The translations under genes and the position numbers were made by a program. Shown in pieces: positions 44,496-55,167 of a stretch of 64,000 nucleotides of DNA (within the stretch, counting starts at the first letter, position 1; every line of letters begins with the position of its first letter). This DNA is from an uncultured Pelagibacteraceae bacterium. Its GTDB lineage: Bacteria > Pseudomonadota > Alphaproteobacteria > Pelagibacterales > Pelagibacteraceae. The notes beneath the pieces were generated by a model. That model had not been told where the DNA came from. It searched no databases and worked only from the letters and a program-made list of their open reading frames with translations. The stretch is taken from contig CACOFY010000001.1 of assembly GCA_902626575.1 (NCBI GenBank), positions 248,001 through 312,000 on the forward strand, given 5' to 3'.

Positions 44496-45512
44496 ATGAA
44501 AATTAAATGGGGAATAATTGGGCTAGGTAATATTGCTAATAATTTTGCATACGCATTTAATTCTTGTAAATATGCACAGCTTAAAGGAATATCCAGCAGA
44601 GATAAAGGTAAACTACAAAAATTTAAAAATATATTCAAAATTAGAAATGAATTTTGTTTCAACAATTATCAAGACCTAATTTCCTCAAAAGAGATAGAGG
44701 TTATATATATAGCTTTACCAAATACATTTCATTTTAATTGGATTGCGAAATGTATTGAACAAAATAAAAAAGTATTAGTGGAAAAACCTGCTTTAAATAA
44801 TATACAAGAGTCAGAAAAGTTACAAAGAATGCTCAAGAATCGAAATTACTTCTTAGCAGAAGCTTTTATGTACAGATTTCATCCTCAAATAGACATGGTT
44901 ATTAATCTTATAAAAAATAATGAAATCGGGGATTTAACATCGATGGCTTCAAATTTTGGGAGTGACATCCTTACAAAAAAGAAATTTTGGGTATTTAAAT
45001 CAAAAAAAAAACCTGATGAAAAAAAAAGAATTTTTAATAAAAAACTTGGAGGTGGAGCAATAATGGATTTAGGATGTTACACGACATCTTTTAGCAGTTT
45101 GATCGCAGCTCTAAAGTCAAAATTTGATAAATTTGAAGTTAAAAGCAAAACTAAAGAAATATGTTCTACGGGTGTAGATATAGATTCATATTGTGAAATT
45201 CACTTCGATAATAATTTTGTTGCCAAGGTTGGCGCATCCTTTTCCAAAAATATAGGAAGACGAACAAAAATCTTTGGTGACAAAGGTTATATAATTATTG
45301 ATGATACGTGGTTTGGATCAAGTGAAGTCATAATAAAAAGAAATAATAATTTAGAAAAAATTAAAATTAATAAAATTGAAAACATTTATTCAGAGGAAAT
45401 TGATTATATAAGTAAAAATTTAATAGAGAAAAAAAAAGAAATTGATATTACGGGTATTAGTTTAAATGATATTATTTTAAACACTAAAATCTTAAATAAT
45501 TGGTTAACTTAA
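44496..45512 (+). CDS. Gfo/Idh/MocA-family oxidoreductase
   Basis: A 338-residue NAD(P)-dependent sugar or polyol dehydrogenase-like protein. The Rossmann N-terminus has IIGLGNIANNFA (about 7-18), VIYIALPNTFHFNW (about 69-82) and the catalytic-type EKPALNN (about 98-104). The C-terminal domain carries GGGAIMDLGCYTTSF (about 187-201). It is close to the dihydrodiol/1,5-anhydrofructose dehydrogenase group. It begins 7 bases after lepA and overlaps the GT17 gene by one base, so it leads a small glycan-type cluster. The substrate is unknown. Confidence 0.85.
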   Translation: MKIKWGIIGLGNIANNFAYAFNSCKYAQLKGISSRDKGKLQKFKNIFKIRNEFCFNNYQDLISSKEIEVIYIALPNTFHFNWIAKCIEQNKKVLVEKPALNNIQESEKLQRMLKNRNYFLAEAFMYRFHPQIDMVINLIKNNEIGDLTSMASNFGSDILTKKKFWVFKSKKKPDEKKRIFNKKLGGGAIMDLGCYTTSFSSLIAALKSKFDKFEVKSKTKEICSTGVDIDSYCEIHFDNNFVAKVGASFSKNIGRRTKIFGDKGYIIIDDTWFGSSEVIIKRNNNLEKIKINKIENIYSEEIDYISKNLIEKKKEIDITGISLNDIILNTKILNNWLT

Positions 45513-46318
45513 TGAGTTTTAAAATATTCGATTGTATAACATTTTTTGACAATAATTATATGTTTGATCTTAGGTATAATATTTTAAACAAATATGTGGA
45601 TTATTTTGTAGTATGTGAATCTATTTTTGACCATCGTGGAAATCCTAAGAATAAAAACTTTATTTATAAATCCGAGTATGATCAAGATAAAGTGAAATAT
45701 TTTTTGATGGAAAAACCATTTCCAAAAAATAATAATATTTGGAAAAATCAAGCATTGCAAAGGGAATATTTATTAGGCTGCTTAAATTTTGCAGATCCTG
45801 AGGATTATATTTTTTTTTCTGATCCAGACGAAATTCCAAAACCTGAGATTTTAAAAAATTTCGAACTAAAAAAAAAATACGGAATATTTTTACAGAGATG
45901 CTTTAATTATAAATTTAATTTGTACAACAAATACGAGTCTCCATGGGAAGGCTCAAGGGTATGTAAAAAAAAAAATTTAGACTCAATTGATTTCATGAGA
46001 CAAAAAATTAAATCAAAAAATTTAAATTATAGTTTTTTTAGATTTGATAAAGAACGAAGTATAGAACTTTTTAAAGATGCGGGTTGGCATTTTAACAATA
46101 TTCTTAGCGCTAAAGAGATTTCTTTAAAATTGAAAACCTTTGCACATTCAGAATTTGCTGATGAAAAATATTCATCAATCAAAACAATTGAAAATAAAAT
46201 TCAAAATAAAATAGATCTATTTGGTAGAAATCATACTTATGAAAAAATTGATTTAGATGAAACTTTCCCTGAATATTTGAAAAATAATATTAAAAAATTT
46301 GATAAATTTATTTTATGA
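45512..46318 (+). CDS. Family 17 glycosyltransferase (GlcNAc-transferase III-like)
   Basis: A 268-residue protein with the GT17 pattern: FDCITFFDNNYMFDLRYNIL (about 5-24), VDYFVVCESIFDHRGNPK (about 29-46) and a DPDEIPKP nucleotide-sugar/metal site (about 107-114). The family includes eukaryotic bisecting GlcNAc transferase; bacterial members sit in surface-polysaccharide loci. The start is ATG 45512 (MSFKIF), sharing a base with the preceding stop. The 3' end overlaps the methyltransferase ATG by 4 bases. Donor and acceptor are unknown. Confidence 0.82.
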   Translation: MSFKIFDCITFFDNNYMFDLRYNILNKYVDYFVVCESIFDHRGNPKNKNFIYKSEYDQDKVKYFLMEKPFPKNNNIWKNQALQREYLLGCLNFADPEDYIFFSDPDEIPKPEILKNFELKKKYGIFLQRCFNYKFNLYNKYESPWEGSRVCKKKNLDSIDFMRQKIKSKNLNYSFFRFDKERSIELFKDAGWHFNNILSAKEISLKLKTFAHSEFADEKYSSIKTIENKIQNKIDLFGRNHTYEKIDLDETFPEYLKNNIKKFDKFIL

Positions 46319-47163
46319 AACTAAAAACATTTTATAAAATTTATTATAAACATAGAATTTTAAAGGCAAATCTTTTTTTAAAAATTTATTTAATTATAAT
46401 TGTACCAATTAGATATTTATTAAATATTCCTTTTCTACCAAAAAAAATCAATCTCGACGATCATTCAAAAAAAAATGCTTATTTATTTGATAAAGAATTA
46501 GATTTTTTATTTGAAAAATTTAATAGCGATAAAGGTAATTTTTATATTAATCAATACTCTCAGCCCATGAAAAAAAAAAATATTAGGATAAATGCTCATG
46601 GATATTCTGACATTTATGAAAAATATTTTTTTTCAAAAAAACAAAAAAAAAATAATATTTTGGAAATAGGATCATTCTACGGGAATGCAGCGGCTGCTTT
46701 TTTTTATTATTTTAAAAATTCAAAAATTTATTCTGGAGATATTTTCCCTGACCTATTTAGATATAATTCTGAAAGACTTGAGAATTTCTATATAAACTCT
46801 TCTAGGGAAGATTCTTTAAATAGAGACCTTTTAAGCAAAAATATTAATTTTGATATAATAATTGAGGATGCTTCTCACTCACTTAAAGATCAAATTATAA
46901 GTCTTTTTATGTTATTCAAGAAATTATCTTCAGAAGGTCTATTTATTGTTGAGGAATTAGATTTTCCAGAAACAAGAAAAGACATGAACTTAAAAAATGA
47001 GTATCCTGATCTCAAACAAATTTTAATATCAATCAAATCAAATAAAGATTTTAATTCAAAGTATATTAATAATTTAGATAAAAAGTATTTTTTAGAAAAT
47101 TTCAAAACAATAGAAATTTTTAAAAGCAAATTTAATGAAGTAGCCGTTATACAAAAAAAATGA
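46315..47163 (+). CDS. Class I SAM-dependent methyltransferase-like protein
   Basis: A 282-residue protein whose C-terminal two thirds contain NILEIGSFYGNAAAAFFYYF (about 119-138, motif I) and IIIEDASHSLKDQIISLFML (about 182-201), resembling the O-methyltransferases that act on sugars in macrolide or glycan pathways (D-x-S/G-H motif). The first 55 residues are basic and hydrophobic and may associate with the membrane. It overlaps GT17 by 4 bases, and its stop is 3 bases before the tRNA-Ser gene. It probably methylates a sugar made by this cluster, which is inference. Confidence 0.72.
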   Translation: MKLKTFYKIYYKHRILKANLFLKIYLIIIVPIRYLLNIPFLPKKINLDDHSKKNAYLFDKELDFLFEKFNSDKGNFYINQYSQPMKKKNIRINAHGYSDIYEKYFFSKKQKKNNILEIGSFYGNAAAAFFYYFKNSKIYSGDIFPDLFRYNSERLENFYINSSREDSLNRDLLSKNINFDIIIEDASHSLKDQIISLFMLFKKLSSEGLFIVEELDFPETRKDMNLKNEYPDLKQILISIKSNKDFNSKYINNLDKKYFLENFKTIEIFKSKFNEVAVIQKK

Positions 47164-47166
47164 AAA

Positions 47167-47256
47167 GGAGAGATGGCCGAGCGGTTTAAGGCGCACGCTT
47201 GGAAAGCGTGTTAAGGGGTAACTCTTTCGTGGGTTCGAATCCCACTCTCTCCGCCA
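47167..47256 (+). tRNA. tRNA-Ser (anticodon GGA)
   Basis: A 90-base class II tRNA. The acceptor stem is GGAGAGA (47167-47173) with TCTCTCC (47246-47252), followed by G and encoded CCA (47254-47256). The anticodon stem CACGC/GCGTG encloses TTGGAAA, giving GGA. A long variable arm follows. The T arm is GTGGG-TTCGAAT-CCCAC. It starts 3 bases after the methyltransferase stop. Confidence 0.97.
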
Positions 47257-47297
47257 CAAATTTTTTGATATATAACTTTTATAAGTTAAAATGAAAT

Positions 47298-48113
47298 ATG
47301 AAATATAATGATATATCTATAGTAATACTACTTTATAAAACACCAAACGAAACTTTACCAAATCTTGATGACTACAAAGATTTTAACATATACATTCTCG
47401 ATCAAAGCAACGATATAAAATTACAAAAAAGAATTAAAAAAAAATTCTCTAAAATTAAATATTATGGACTTACCACCAAAAATAGAGGTTTTGCAAAAGG
47501 GATAAATTTTTTAGTAAAAAAAGTAAAAACTAGATATTTCCTTTGCACGCAGCCAGATACAATAATTTCAAAAAGGTCAATATTGGAGTTAAAAAAAACG
47601 TTTAAAAATAAAAATGATGCAATTATTACAGTTCCTAAAATCAAACAACTCAAAAACTATATAATTTCAAAAAAATTTAAAAAAATAATTCCTGTTAAAA
47701 CCATTATAGGAGCAATTTTTCTTGCAGACACTAAAAAATTTATAGATATCGGAATGTTTGATGAAAGCTTCTTTTTTTATTGGGAGGATATGGATTTATC
47801 TAAACGAATTGAAAATAATTGCTTAAAAATTTATTTAAATCTAAATGCCAAAGCAGATCATGTAGGCGAAAGATCTGTCAAAGAAAATATTAAAAGTTTT
47901 ATAATTAGAAAAGTAAACTTTAAGTATGGTGAACAAATTTTTCAGTTTAAATACAAAAAATTAAGATCAATAAAGCTTTTACGAGAACCAATAAAATTTT
48001 TTATATTAACATTTTTTAATATTTTAATATTTCGATTTAAAAAAGCACTAGAATATTTATGTTTTATTTATGCAATTTTTAAATTTGTATTTTTCTTCAA
48101 AAAAAAACAATAA
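47298..48113 (+). CDS. Family 2 glycosyltransferase (rhamnosyltransferase-like)
   Basis: A 271-residue GT-A protein with IVILLYKTPNETL (about 8-20), NRGFAKGINFLVKKV (about 63-77), a Q-P-D-T metal site at about 87-90 in place of the usual DxD, and MFDESFFFYWEDMDLSKRI (about 153-171). The C-terminal end is basic and hydrophobic and probably touches the membrane. It ends the small glycan-type cluster and is followed by a possible terminator and the gyrB promoter. The sugar transferred is not known. Confidence 0.83.
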   Translation: MKYNDISIVILLYKTPNETLPNLDDYKDFNIYILDQSNDIKLQKRIKKKFSKIKYYGLTTKNRGFAKGINFLVKKVKTRYFLCTQPDTIISKRSILELKKTFKNKNDAIITVPKIKQLKNYIISKKFKKIIPVKTIIGAIFLADTKKFIDIGMFDESFFFYWEDMDLSKRIENNCLKIYLNLNAKADHVGERSVKENIKSFIIRKVNFKYGEQIFQFKYKKLRSIKLLREPIKFFILTFFNILIFRFKKALEYLCFIYAIFKFVFFFKKKQ

Positions 48114-48186
48114 AAATCACAAATATTGCTTATTTTTAAAAACTTAGAAAAAAAAAAAATAAATATCTAAAAAACGTTAATCAACA

Positions 48187-48209
48187 AGGCTTTTTAAGCC
48201 TCTTTTGTC
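48187..48209 (+). terminator. Weak terminator hairpin before gyrB
   Basis: A 6-bp stem AGGCTT/AAGCCT with a TTT loop (48187-48201) is followed by CTTTTGTC. It lies 73 bases after the GT2 stop and upstream of the gyrB promoter, the place where a terminator is expected. The stem is short and the T run is poor. Confidence 0.35.
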
Positions 48210-48237
48210 AAAGTGATTTTATTTAAATTTTAAAAAA

Positions 48238-48246
48238 TGGTATAAT
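48238..48246 (+). promoter_or_regulatory. Extended -10 promoter of gyrB
   Basis: TGG followed by the consensus TATAAT (48241-48246) forms an extended -10 element. No good -35 box lies 17 bases upstream, which extended -10 promoters can tolerate. Transcription would start near 48253, leaving a leader of about 15 bases before the gyrB ATG at 48268. Confidence 0.55.
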
Positions 48247-48267
48247 TTTTTTTTCCAAAAAAAATAA

Positions 48268-50325
<2,058 letters not shown>

Positions 50326-50328
50326 TTT

Positions 50329-51600
50329 ATGAGGTTTTTTGAAACTTCAAAAATCTATTCTCTAAACAGAATACAATATATTAGACTTAGATGGATAGCT
50401 ATAATTGGACAGTTAATAACAATAAATTTTGTTAAATATGGACTTGGTTTTGAATTTAATCACATACTATCAAATTTTATAATTTATCTTGGGGCAATAA
50501 GTAACTTAGTTTTAATATATTATTACAAAAAAAATCAAGTTTCTGATAGATCCTCTTTTATTTTTTTATGTTTTGATATTTTCCAACTAGGTTTTTTACT
50601 TTATTTAACAGGTGGAATAGTAAATCCTTTTTTTATTTTTATTATAATTCCAAGCATATTTTCATCTATATACTTAGGAAAAAAATCCAGTATTTTCTTA
50701 GTTTTAATAACAATTTTATCTGTTATCTTTCTAACTTTTTTTAATAAAGGTTTACCAGCGCCATTGAATGAACATTTTCATATTAGCGATTATTATTATT
50801 ATGCTATTCCAATATCATTAATAATTGCACTTATTTTTTTAAGCTTTTTTTCAATATCTTTTGGGGCTGAAAGAAAGATTAGAGAGGATGCATTAAATAA
50901 AATGGAAGCTATAATGGCAAAAGAACACGAGCTGGTTTCTCTTGGAGGACAAGCAGCAGCAGCAGCCCACTCACTTGGTACTCCACTCTCGACAATTAAA
51001 ATCGTATTGTCAGACTTAGAAAAAGAATTTAAAAATAATAAAGATATAGGTTTACTATCCAGTCAAGTGGATAGATGTATAAAAATATTACAAAAACTTA
51101 GCATGAATCCGGTTACAGATGATGAGTTTTTAGATCAAAATATTTCTTTAAAAGATTATTTGGTTCAAATTATAAGGTCTTTTCAAGAAATTAGCAAAAA
51201 GGAATTTATTTTAATTACTGATCAGAATAATAATCCAATTGTAATTCCTAAAATAATTGAGATTGTTTATGGGCTCAGAAATTTTATAGGAAATGCAAAT
51301 AAATTTTCAAAAAAAAAAATATTTATCAATCTTAAAAGTGATAATGACGAAACTGTTATTAAAATAGAAGATGATGGGAAAGGTTTTTCCAAAGATATAA
51401 TCTATAAATTGGGAGAGCCTTATTTAAAAGATTCCAAGCTGAGCAATAAAACTGGATTAGGTTTAGGAATTTTTATTGGTAAAACATTACTAGAAAAAAA
51501 TTTTGCTACTGTAACTTGTAAAAATTCAAGAACAAGATCGGGAGCTGAGATAATGATTTTGTGGAAAAATAAAAATCTTAAATCTTTAAATTTTAATTGA
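50329..51600 (+). CDS. RegB/PrrB/ActS-type redox sensor histidine kinase
   Basis: Membrane sensor of the RegB family, which controls redox- and energy-related genes in Alphaproteobacteria. The 423-residue protein has six hydrophobic helices (to about 178). It has the quinone-binding heptapeptide GGIVNPF (95-101), an H-box [11 protein letters not shown] with His214, and the redox Cys250 in VDRCIKIL. The ATPase part has an N-box near [10 protein letters not shown] and GLGLGIFIG. All RegB hallmarks are therefore present. The partner response regulator RegA is not next to it. It starts 3 bases after gyrB and overlaps cobT tail to tail by 8 bases. Confidence 0.87.
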   Translation: MRFFETSKIYSLNRIQYIRLRWIAIIGQLITINFVKYGLGFEFNHILSNFIIYLGAISNLVLIYYYKKNQVSDRSSFIFLCFDIFQLGFLLYLTGGIVNPFFIFIIIPSIFSSIYLGKKSSIFLVLITILSVIFLTFFNKGLPAPLNEHFHISDYYYYAIPISLIIALIFLSFFSISFGAERKIREDALNKMEAIMAKEHELVSLGGQAAAAAHSLGTPLSTIKIVLSDLEKEFKNNKDIGLLSSQVDRCIKILQKLSMNPVTDDEFLDQNISLKDYLVQIIRSFQEISKKEFILITDQNNNPIVIPKIIEIVYGLRNFIGNANKFSKKKIFINLKSDNDETVIKIEDDGKGFSKDIIYKLGEPYLKDSKLSNKTGLGLGIFIGKTLLEKNFATVTCKNSRTRSGAEIMILWKNKNLKSLNFN

Positions 51601-53392
51601 GTTTTTTTCTTTCACTAAATAAATTACTTAATTGATTTATCATAACATCCCCAAGTTCTTGAACATCAGTAATTTTAATAGCTTTGGAATAGTATCTAGA
51701 GACATCGTGACCTATCCCAATAGCTAGAATTTCTACATTACTTTTATTTTCAATAAATTTCACAGTTTTTTTTAAATGTTTCTCTAAATAATCACCAAAA
51801 TTAACACTTAAAGTACTGTCATCAACCGGCGCTCCATCTGAAATAACCATCAAGATTTTTCTTTCTTCCTTTCGCTTTTGTAGTCTGCTAAAAGCCCAAT
51901 TAATTGCCTCACCATCAATATTTTCTTTTAATAATCCTTCCTTAAGCATAAGTCCTAAATTATTTTTAGATATCCTCCATTGAGTATCTGCACTTTTATA
52001 AATTATGTGACGTAGATCATTAAGACGTCCGGGATTTTTTGGTTTATTTCTCTTATTCCAATCTTCCCTTGACTGACCACCTTTCCAATTTTTTGTTGTG
52101 AAGCCTAAAATTTCTACTTTAACCGCACATCTCTCGAGTGTTCTCGACAAAATATCAGCACAAATTGCTGCGATTGTTATTGGACGTCCTCGCATAGATC
52201 CAGAGTTATCAATTAATAAAGTAACAACTGTATCTTTAAATTCATAGTCCTTTTCTTTTTTAAATGATAAAGAACTATAAGGATCCATAATAACCCTTGT
52301 TAATTTTGAAGTATCCAATAATCCTTCTTCCAAATCAAATTCCCAAGCTCTTTTTTGACTTGCTAATAGCTGTCTTTGAAGTTTATTTGCTAGCTTTGTT
52401 ATCAAATCTTGAAAAGCAATTAATTGTTGATCCAAGTTTTTTCTTAATTTTGTTATTTCCTCTAAGCTTTCTAAATTTTCAGCTTTTGAAATTTCATCAA
52501 ATTCTTTTGTGAAAATCTTATAATCCTTATCGCTAAATTCCCCTCCACCTTTTTGAATAATAGTCTCACTACTTTGCTTTTCCGAGTCTGTATCAACAAT
52601 CTGTTCATCAATTTTGTGCTCGCTAAAATCATATTCGGAGTCAAAACTTTCTTCGCTTTCTTCTCGTTGTTTATTTTCTTCATTATTATCACTATCAGTA
52701 TCAGTATTACTTTGATCTGTATCAGCCTCATTATTATCATTTTGTTGATCTTCTTGGTTTTTACTTTCATTTGTATCATCAAATATATCCAAATTTTGTA
52801 ATATCTCTGATACTTTCGAATTATATATGTCTTGATTTTCTAAATTTTCTAATAGAAAATTTATATGTTTTTTTAAGGATTTATCAAAATCATTTTCCCA
52901 ATAACTTAAAATTTTTTCATTAAGGCTATTTAAATTTATTTTATAGAAATTCTTAAGCATATATAATTCAAATGCCTCTATTACACTTACATCTTCCTTA
53001 GAAAATAATTGATCTTTTTTTTTTGTTAAAATTTCATTTGTGTAGTTTTCTTTAAGATTTGAACCAACACCTTTAAGTATTTTTGAACCTAATATTTCGC
53101 ATCTTATTTTTTCAGATAATTCATAAAGCTGTTTATATGATGAATTTTGTGGAAAATTATTCCTAAATATTTCTGTATTTGAAAATTTTTTTTTTAAAGC
53201 ACCCGAGTCAATCTCCGCTCTATATTTAACAAAATCACTTCTACTCTCTAATTTTTCTAATTCAAAAAGATCTATTTTTGACTTTTTTTTATTTTTTTTG
53301 TCATTATTAGTAGAATAATCATCCGCAATAGCGTTAGCAGTTGATAAAAGGGCTAATTTAAATTTTTCTTTAAAATTATCTTCTTTGCTCAT
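51593..53392 (-). CDS. cobT: CobT-like VWA-domain protein (cobaltochelatase subunit family)
   Basis: A 599-residue member of the CobT family, the VWA partner of the AAA+ protein CobS in aerobic cobaltochelatase. It has a helical N-terminal half and an acidic, low-complexity stretch rich in Asp, Glu, Asn and Gln (about 205-285). A VWA domain carries the MIDAS motif DNSGSM (about 394-399). The CobT tail includes [23 protein letters not shown] and [11 protein letters not shown]. It abuts cobS without a gap. CobN, the large subunit, is not in the window, so the true partner or substrate is open. Confidence 0.88.
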   Translation of the reverse strand: MSKEDNFKEKFKLALLSTANAIADDYSTNNDKKNKKKSKIDLFELEKLESRSDFVKYRAEIDSGALKKKFSNTEIFRNNFPQNSSYKQLYELSEKIRCEILGSKILKGVGSNLKENYTNEILTKKKDQLFSKEDVSVIEAFELYMLKNFYKINLNSLNEKILSYWENDFDKSLKKHINFLLENLENQDIYNSKVSEILQNLDIFDDTNESKNQEDQQNDNNEADTDQSNTDTDSDNNEENKQREESEESFDSEYDFSEHKIDEQIVDTDSEKQSSETIIQKGGGEFSDKDYKIFTKEFDEISKAENLESLEEITKLRKNLDQQLIAFQDLITKLANKLQRQLLASQKRAWEFDLEEGLLDTSKLTRVIMDPYSSLSFKKEKDYEFKDTVVTLLIDNSGSMRGRPITIAAICADILSRTLERCAVKVEILGFTTKNWKGGQSREDWNKRNKPKNPGRLNDLRHIIYKSADTQWRISKNNLGLMLKEGLLKENIDGEAINWAFSRLQKRKEERKILMVISDGAPVDDSTLSVNFGDYLEKHLKKTVKFIENKSNVEILAIGIGHDVSRYYSKAIKITDVQELGDVMINQLSNLFSERKKLN

Positions 53393-54367
53393 TTAACTTT
53401 GAATATTTAACATAGACTCTGGCAATTCTTCACCAAAACATCTTTGGTAATATTCGGCGATTATATTCTTTTCAATCTCATCGCATTTATTTAAAAAAGT
53501 CACTCTAAAACCATAACCAATATCTTTGAAAATTTCTGAATTCTCTACCCAATGTAAAACGGTCCTAGGACTCATAACTGTAGAAATGTCGCCAGCTATG
53601 AAACCTTTCCTAGTTAAAGTTGCAACTTTAATCATATTTGCAACTTTTTCCTTCCCTTTAGCATTATTTAAACTTTTATTCTTGGCTAAAATTATTTCCA
53701 TCTCTTTCTCTAGACTTAAGTAATTTAAAGAAGTTACAATATTCCACCTATCCATTTGACCCTGGTTTATCTGTTGAGTACCATGATATAAACCCGTTGT
53801 ATCGCCTAGCCCTACCGTATTTGATGTAGCGAACAATCTGAAATATTTATTTTGTTTTATTACTTTATTTTTATCAAGAAGTGTAAAACTTCCATCAGCC
53901 TCTAAAACTCTTTGGATTACAAACATCACGTCAGGTCTACCAGCATCATACTCGTCAAAGACTAAAGCAACAGGATTTTGAATTGACCAAGGTAGAATCC
54001 CTTCTTTAAATTCTGTTATTTGTTTACCATCTTTAATTGTTATTGCATCTTTACCAATTAAATCAATTCTACTTACGTGACTGTCTAGATTTATTCGAAT
54101 GCAAGGCCAATTTAATCTTGCAGCTACCTGTTCTATATGTGTAGATTTACCTGTACCATGATAACCTTGAACAAGGACTCTTTTATTAAATGAGAATCCC
54201 GAAAGTATCGCTAGTGTTGTATCTCTATCAAATATATAATTTTTATCAATTTCAGGAACATAATCGTTTTTTTTCGAAAAAGCCTCGATCTCAATCTCAG
54301 AGTCAATCCCAAAAGTTTGTTTAACAGATAATTTTATGTCAGGTTTGATGTTTAAATTATTTATCAA
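53393..54367 (-). CDS. cobS: CobS-like AAA+ ATPase (cobaltochelatase subunit family)
   Basis: A 324-residue MoxR-type AAA+ ATPase. It has Walker A GYHGTGKSTHIEQ (about 69-81), Walker B-like LVFDEYDAGRPDVM (about 134-147), the sensor/arginine region LFATSNTVGLGDTTGLYHG (about 173-191) and MSPRTVLHWVEN (about 264-275). It forms a two-protein unit with the adjacent CobT, as in aerobic cobalt insertion. It overlaps the J-domain gene by 11 bases. The cobS-cobT-J-domain-bolA block is common in Alphaproteobacteria, even in some lacking cobalamin synthesis. Confidence 0.9.
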   Translation of the reverse strand: MINNLNIKPDIKLSVKQTFGIDSEIEIEAFSKKNDYVPEIDKNYIFDRDTTLAILSGFSFNKRVLVQGYHGTGKSTHIEQVAARLNWPCIRINLDSHVSRIDLIGKDAITIKDGKQITEFKEGILPWSIQNPVALVFDEYDAGRPDVMFVIQRVLEADGSFTLLDKNKVIKQNKYFRLFATSNTVGLGDTTGLYHGTQQINQGQMDRWNIVTSLNYLSLEKEMEIILAKNKSLNNAKGKEKVANMIKVATLTRKGFIAGDISTVMSPRTVLHWVENSEIFKDIGYGFRVTFLNKCDEIEKNIIAEYYQRCFGEELPESMLNIQS

Positions 54368-54884
54368 TGTTTTTCCTATAAGTATTTTTTAATTGTGTGT
54401 ATGCTAAAGTAATCACTTTAAGCTTTTCTTCATAATTTTTATCTCCAGAATTAATATCAGGGTGAAATTTTTTAACAAGTTTTTTAAACTTCTGCTGTAT
54501 TTTGTCCCATTTTAAACCAACTGAAATACCCAAGACAGCAAAGGCTTTTATATCATTGTTAGTAAATTTCAAATTTCCTTTAGTATTAAATTGATTTTTA
54601 AATTTTAAATCATCGAAACCATCATTTAATGCGTTATTCCATAATACCTTAAAAAAGTTATCCGATGAGCTAAAACCTTGTGTTGGCTTATGCCATGTTG
54701 CGTCACTTTTAAGAAACTGTATCACCTCCCTATCGCTCATACCCGAAAAATAATTCCAGTTTTTATTAAATTCTTTAACATGCTTTAAGCATAATAGTCT
54801 AAAGTTCTTGCTATTATCCTTCTCTATCGGCGCTTTGTATTCTCCAATTTCAAAGCAATTATTCCAATCACAAATTGTTTTCAT
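54357..54884 (-). CDS. J-domain (DnaJ-like) protein
   Basis: A 175-residue protein with a C-terminal J domain: FAVLGISVGLKWDKIQQKFK (about 114-133), the HPD tripeptide in KFHPDINSGDKNYEEKL (about 138-154) and AYTQLKNTYR. Such domains stimulate Hsp70 ATPase. The N-terminal part has an unusual CDWNNCFEIGEYKAP (about 4-18) with two Cys, plus C31 and H34 nearby, and may bind zinc. It is the first gene of the J-domain-cobS-cobT transcript and faces bolA across 22 bases. Confidence 0.87.
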   Translation of the reverse strand: MKTICDWNNCFEIGEYKAPIEKDNSKNFRLLCLKHVKEFNKNWNYFSGMSDREVIQFLKSDATWHKPTQGFSSSDNFFKVLWNNALNDGFDDLKFKNQFNTKGNLKFTNNDIKAFAVLGISVGLKWDKIQQKFKKLVKKFHPDINSGDKNYEEKLKVITLAYTQLKNTYRKNIDK

Positions 54885-54906
54885 GCTATATAATAATATA
54901 ATTTTT

Positions 54907-55167
54907 ATGGATATAAAAACATTAATTTTAGAAATTAAAAAAAAAATTCAAGAAAAAATTTCTTGCGAAAAAATATCAATTGAGGATAAAACATTTCTAC
55001 ATGTTAATCATAAAAGTCATAACAAAAATAAGTATCACATTAAATTGACTATTAAATCAAATGAGCTCAAGTTATTAAGTAAAATAGACTCAAATAAAAA
55101 AATTTATAATATTCTATCTAATGAAATTCAAAATTATATTCATTCAATCCAGATTCACATATTATAA
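54907..55167 (+). CDS. BolA-family protein
   Basis: An 86-residue protein beginning MDIKTLILEIKKKIQ. It keeps the BolA/IbaG layout of a first helix, a beta turn (EDKTFLHVNH), then KYHIKLTIKSNEL and a helix with KKIYNILSNEIQNYIHSIQIHIL. BolA proteins pair with monothiol glutaredoxins in iron handling. The usual His residues are partly kept. A 33-codon extension upstream is open but antisense to the J-domain gene, so I start at 54907. bolA beside the cobS block is a typical alphaproteobacterial order. Similarity is modest, hence the moderate score. Confidence 0.72.
   Translation: MDIKTLILEIKKKIQEKISCEKISIEDKTFLHVNHKSHNKNKYHIKLTIKSNELKLLSKIDSNKKIYNILSNEIQNYIHSIQIHIL

Noticed and set aside
52297-52801. 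Frames on either strand over the acidic region of cobT
   Set aside because: Low-complexity GAT/GAA-type repeats leave several frames open. The CobT frame alone carries recognisable domains.
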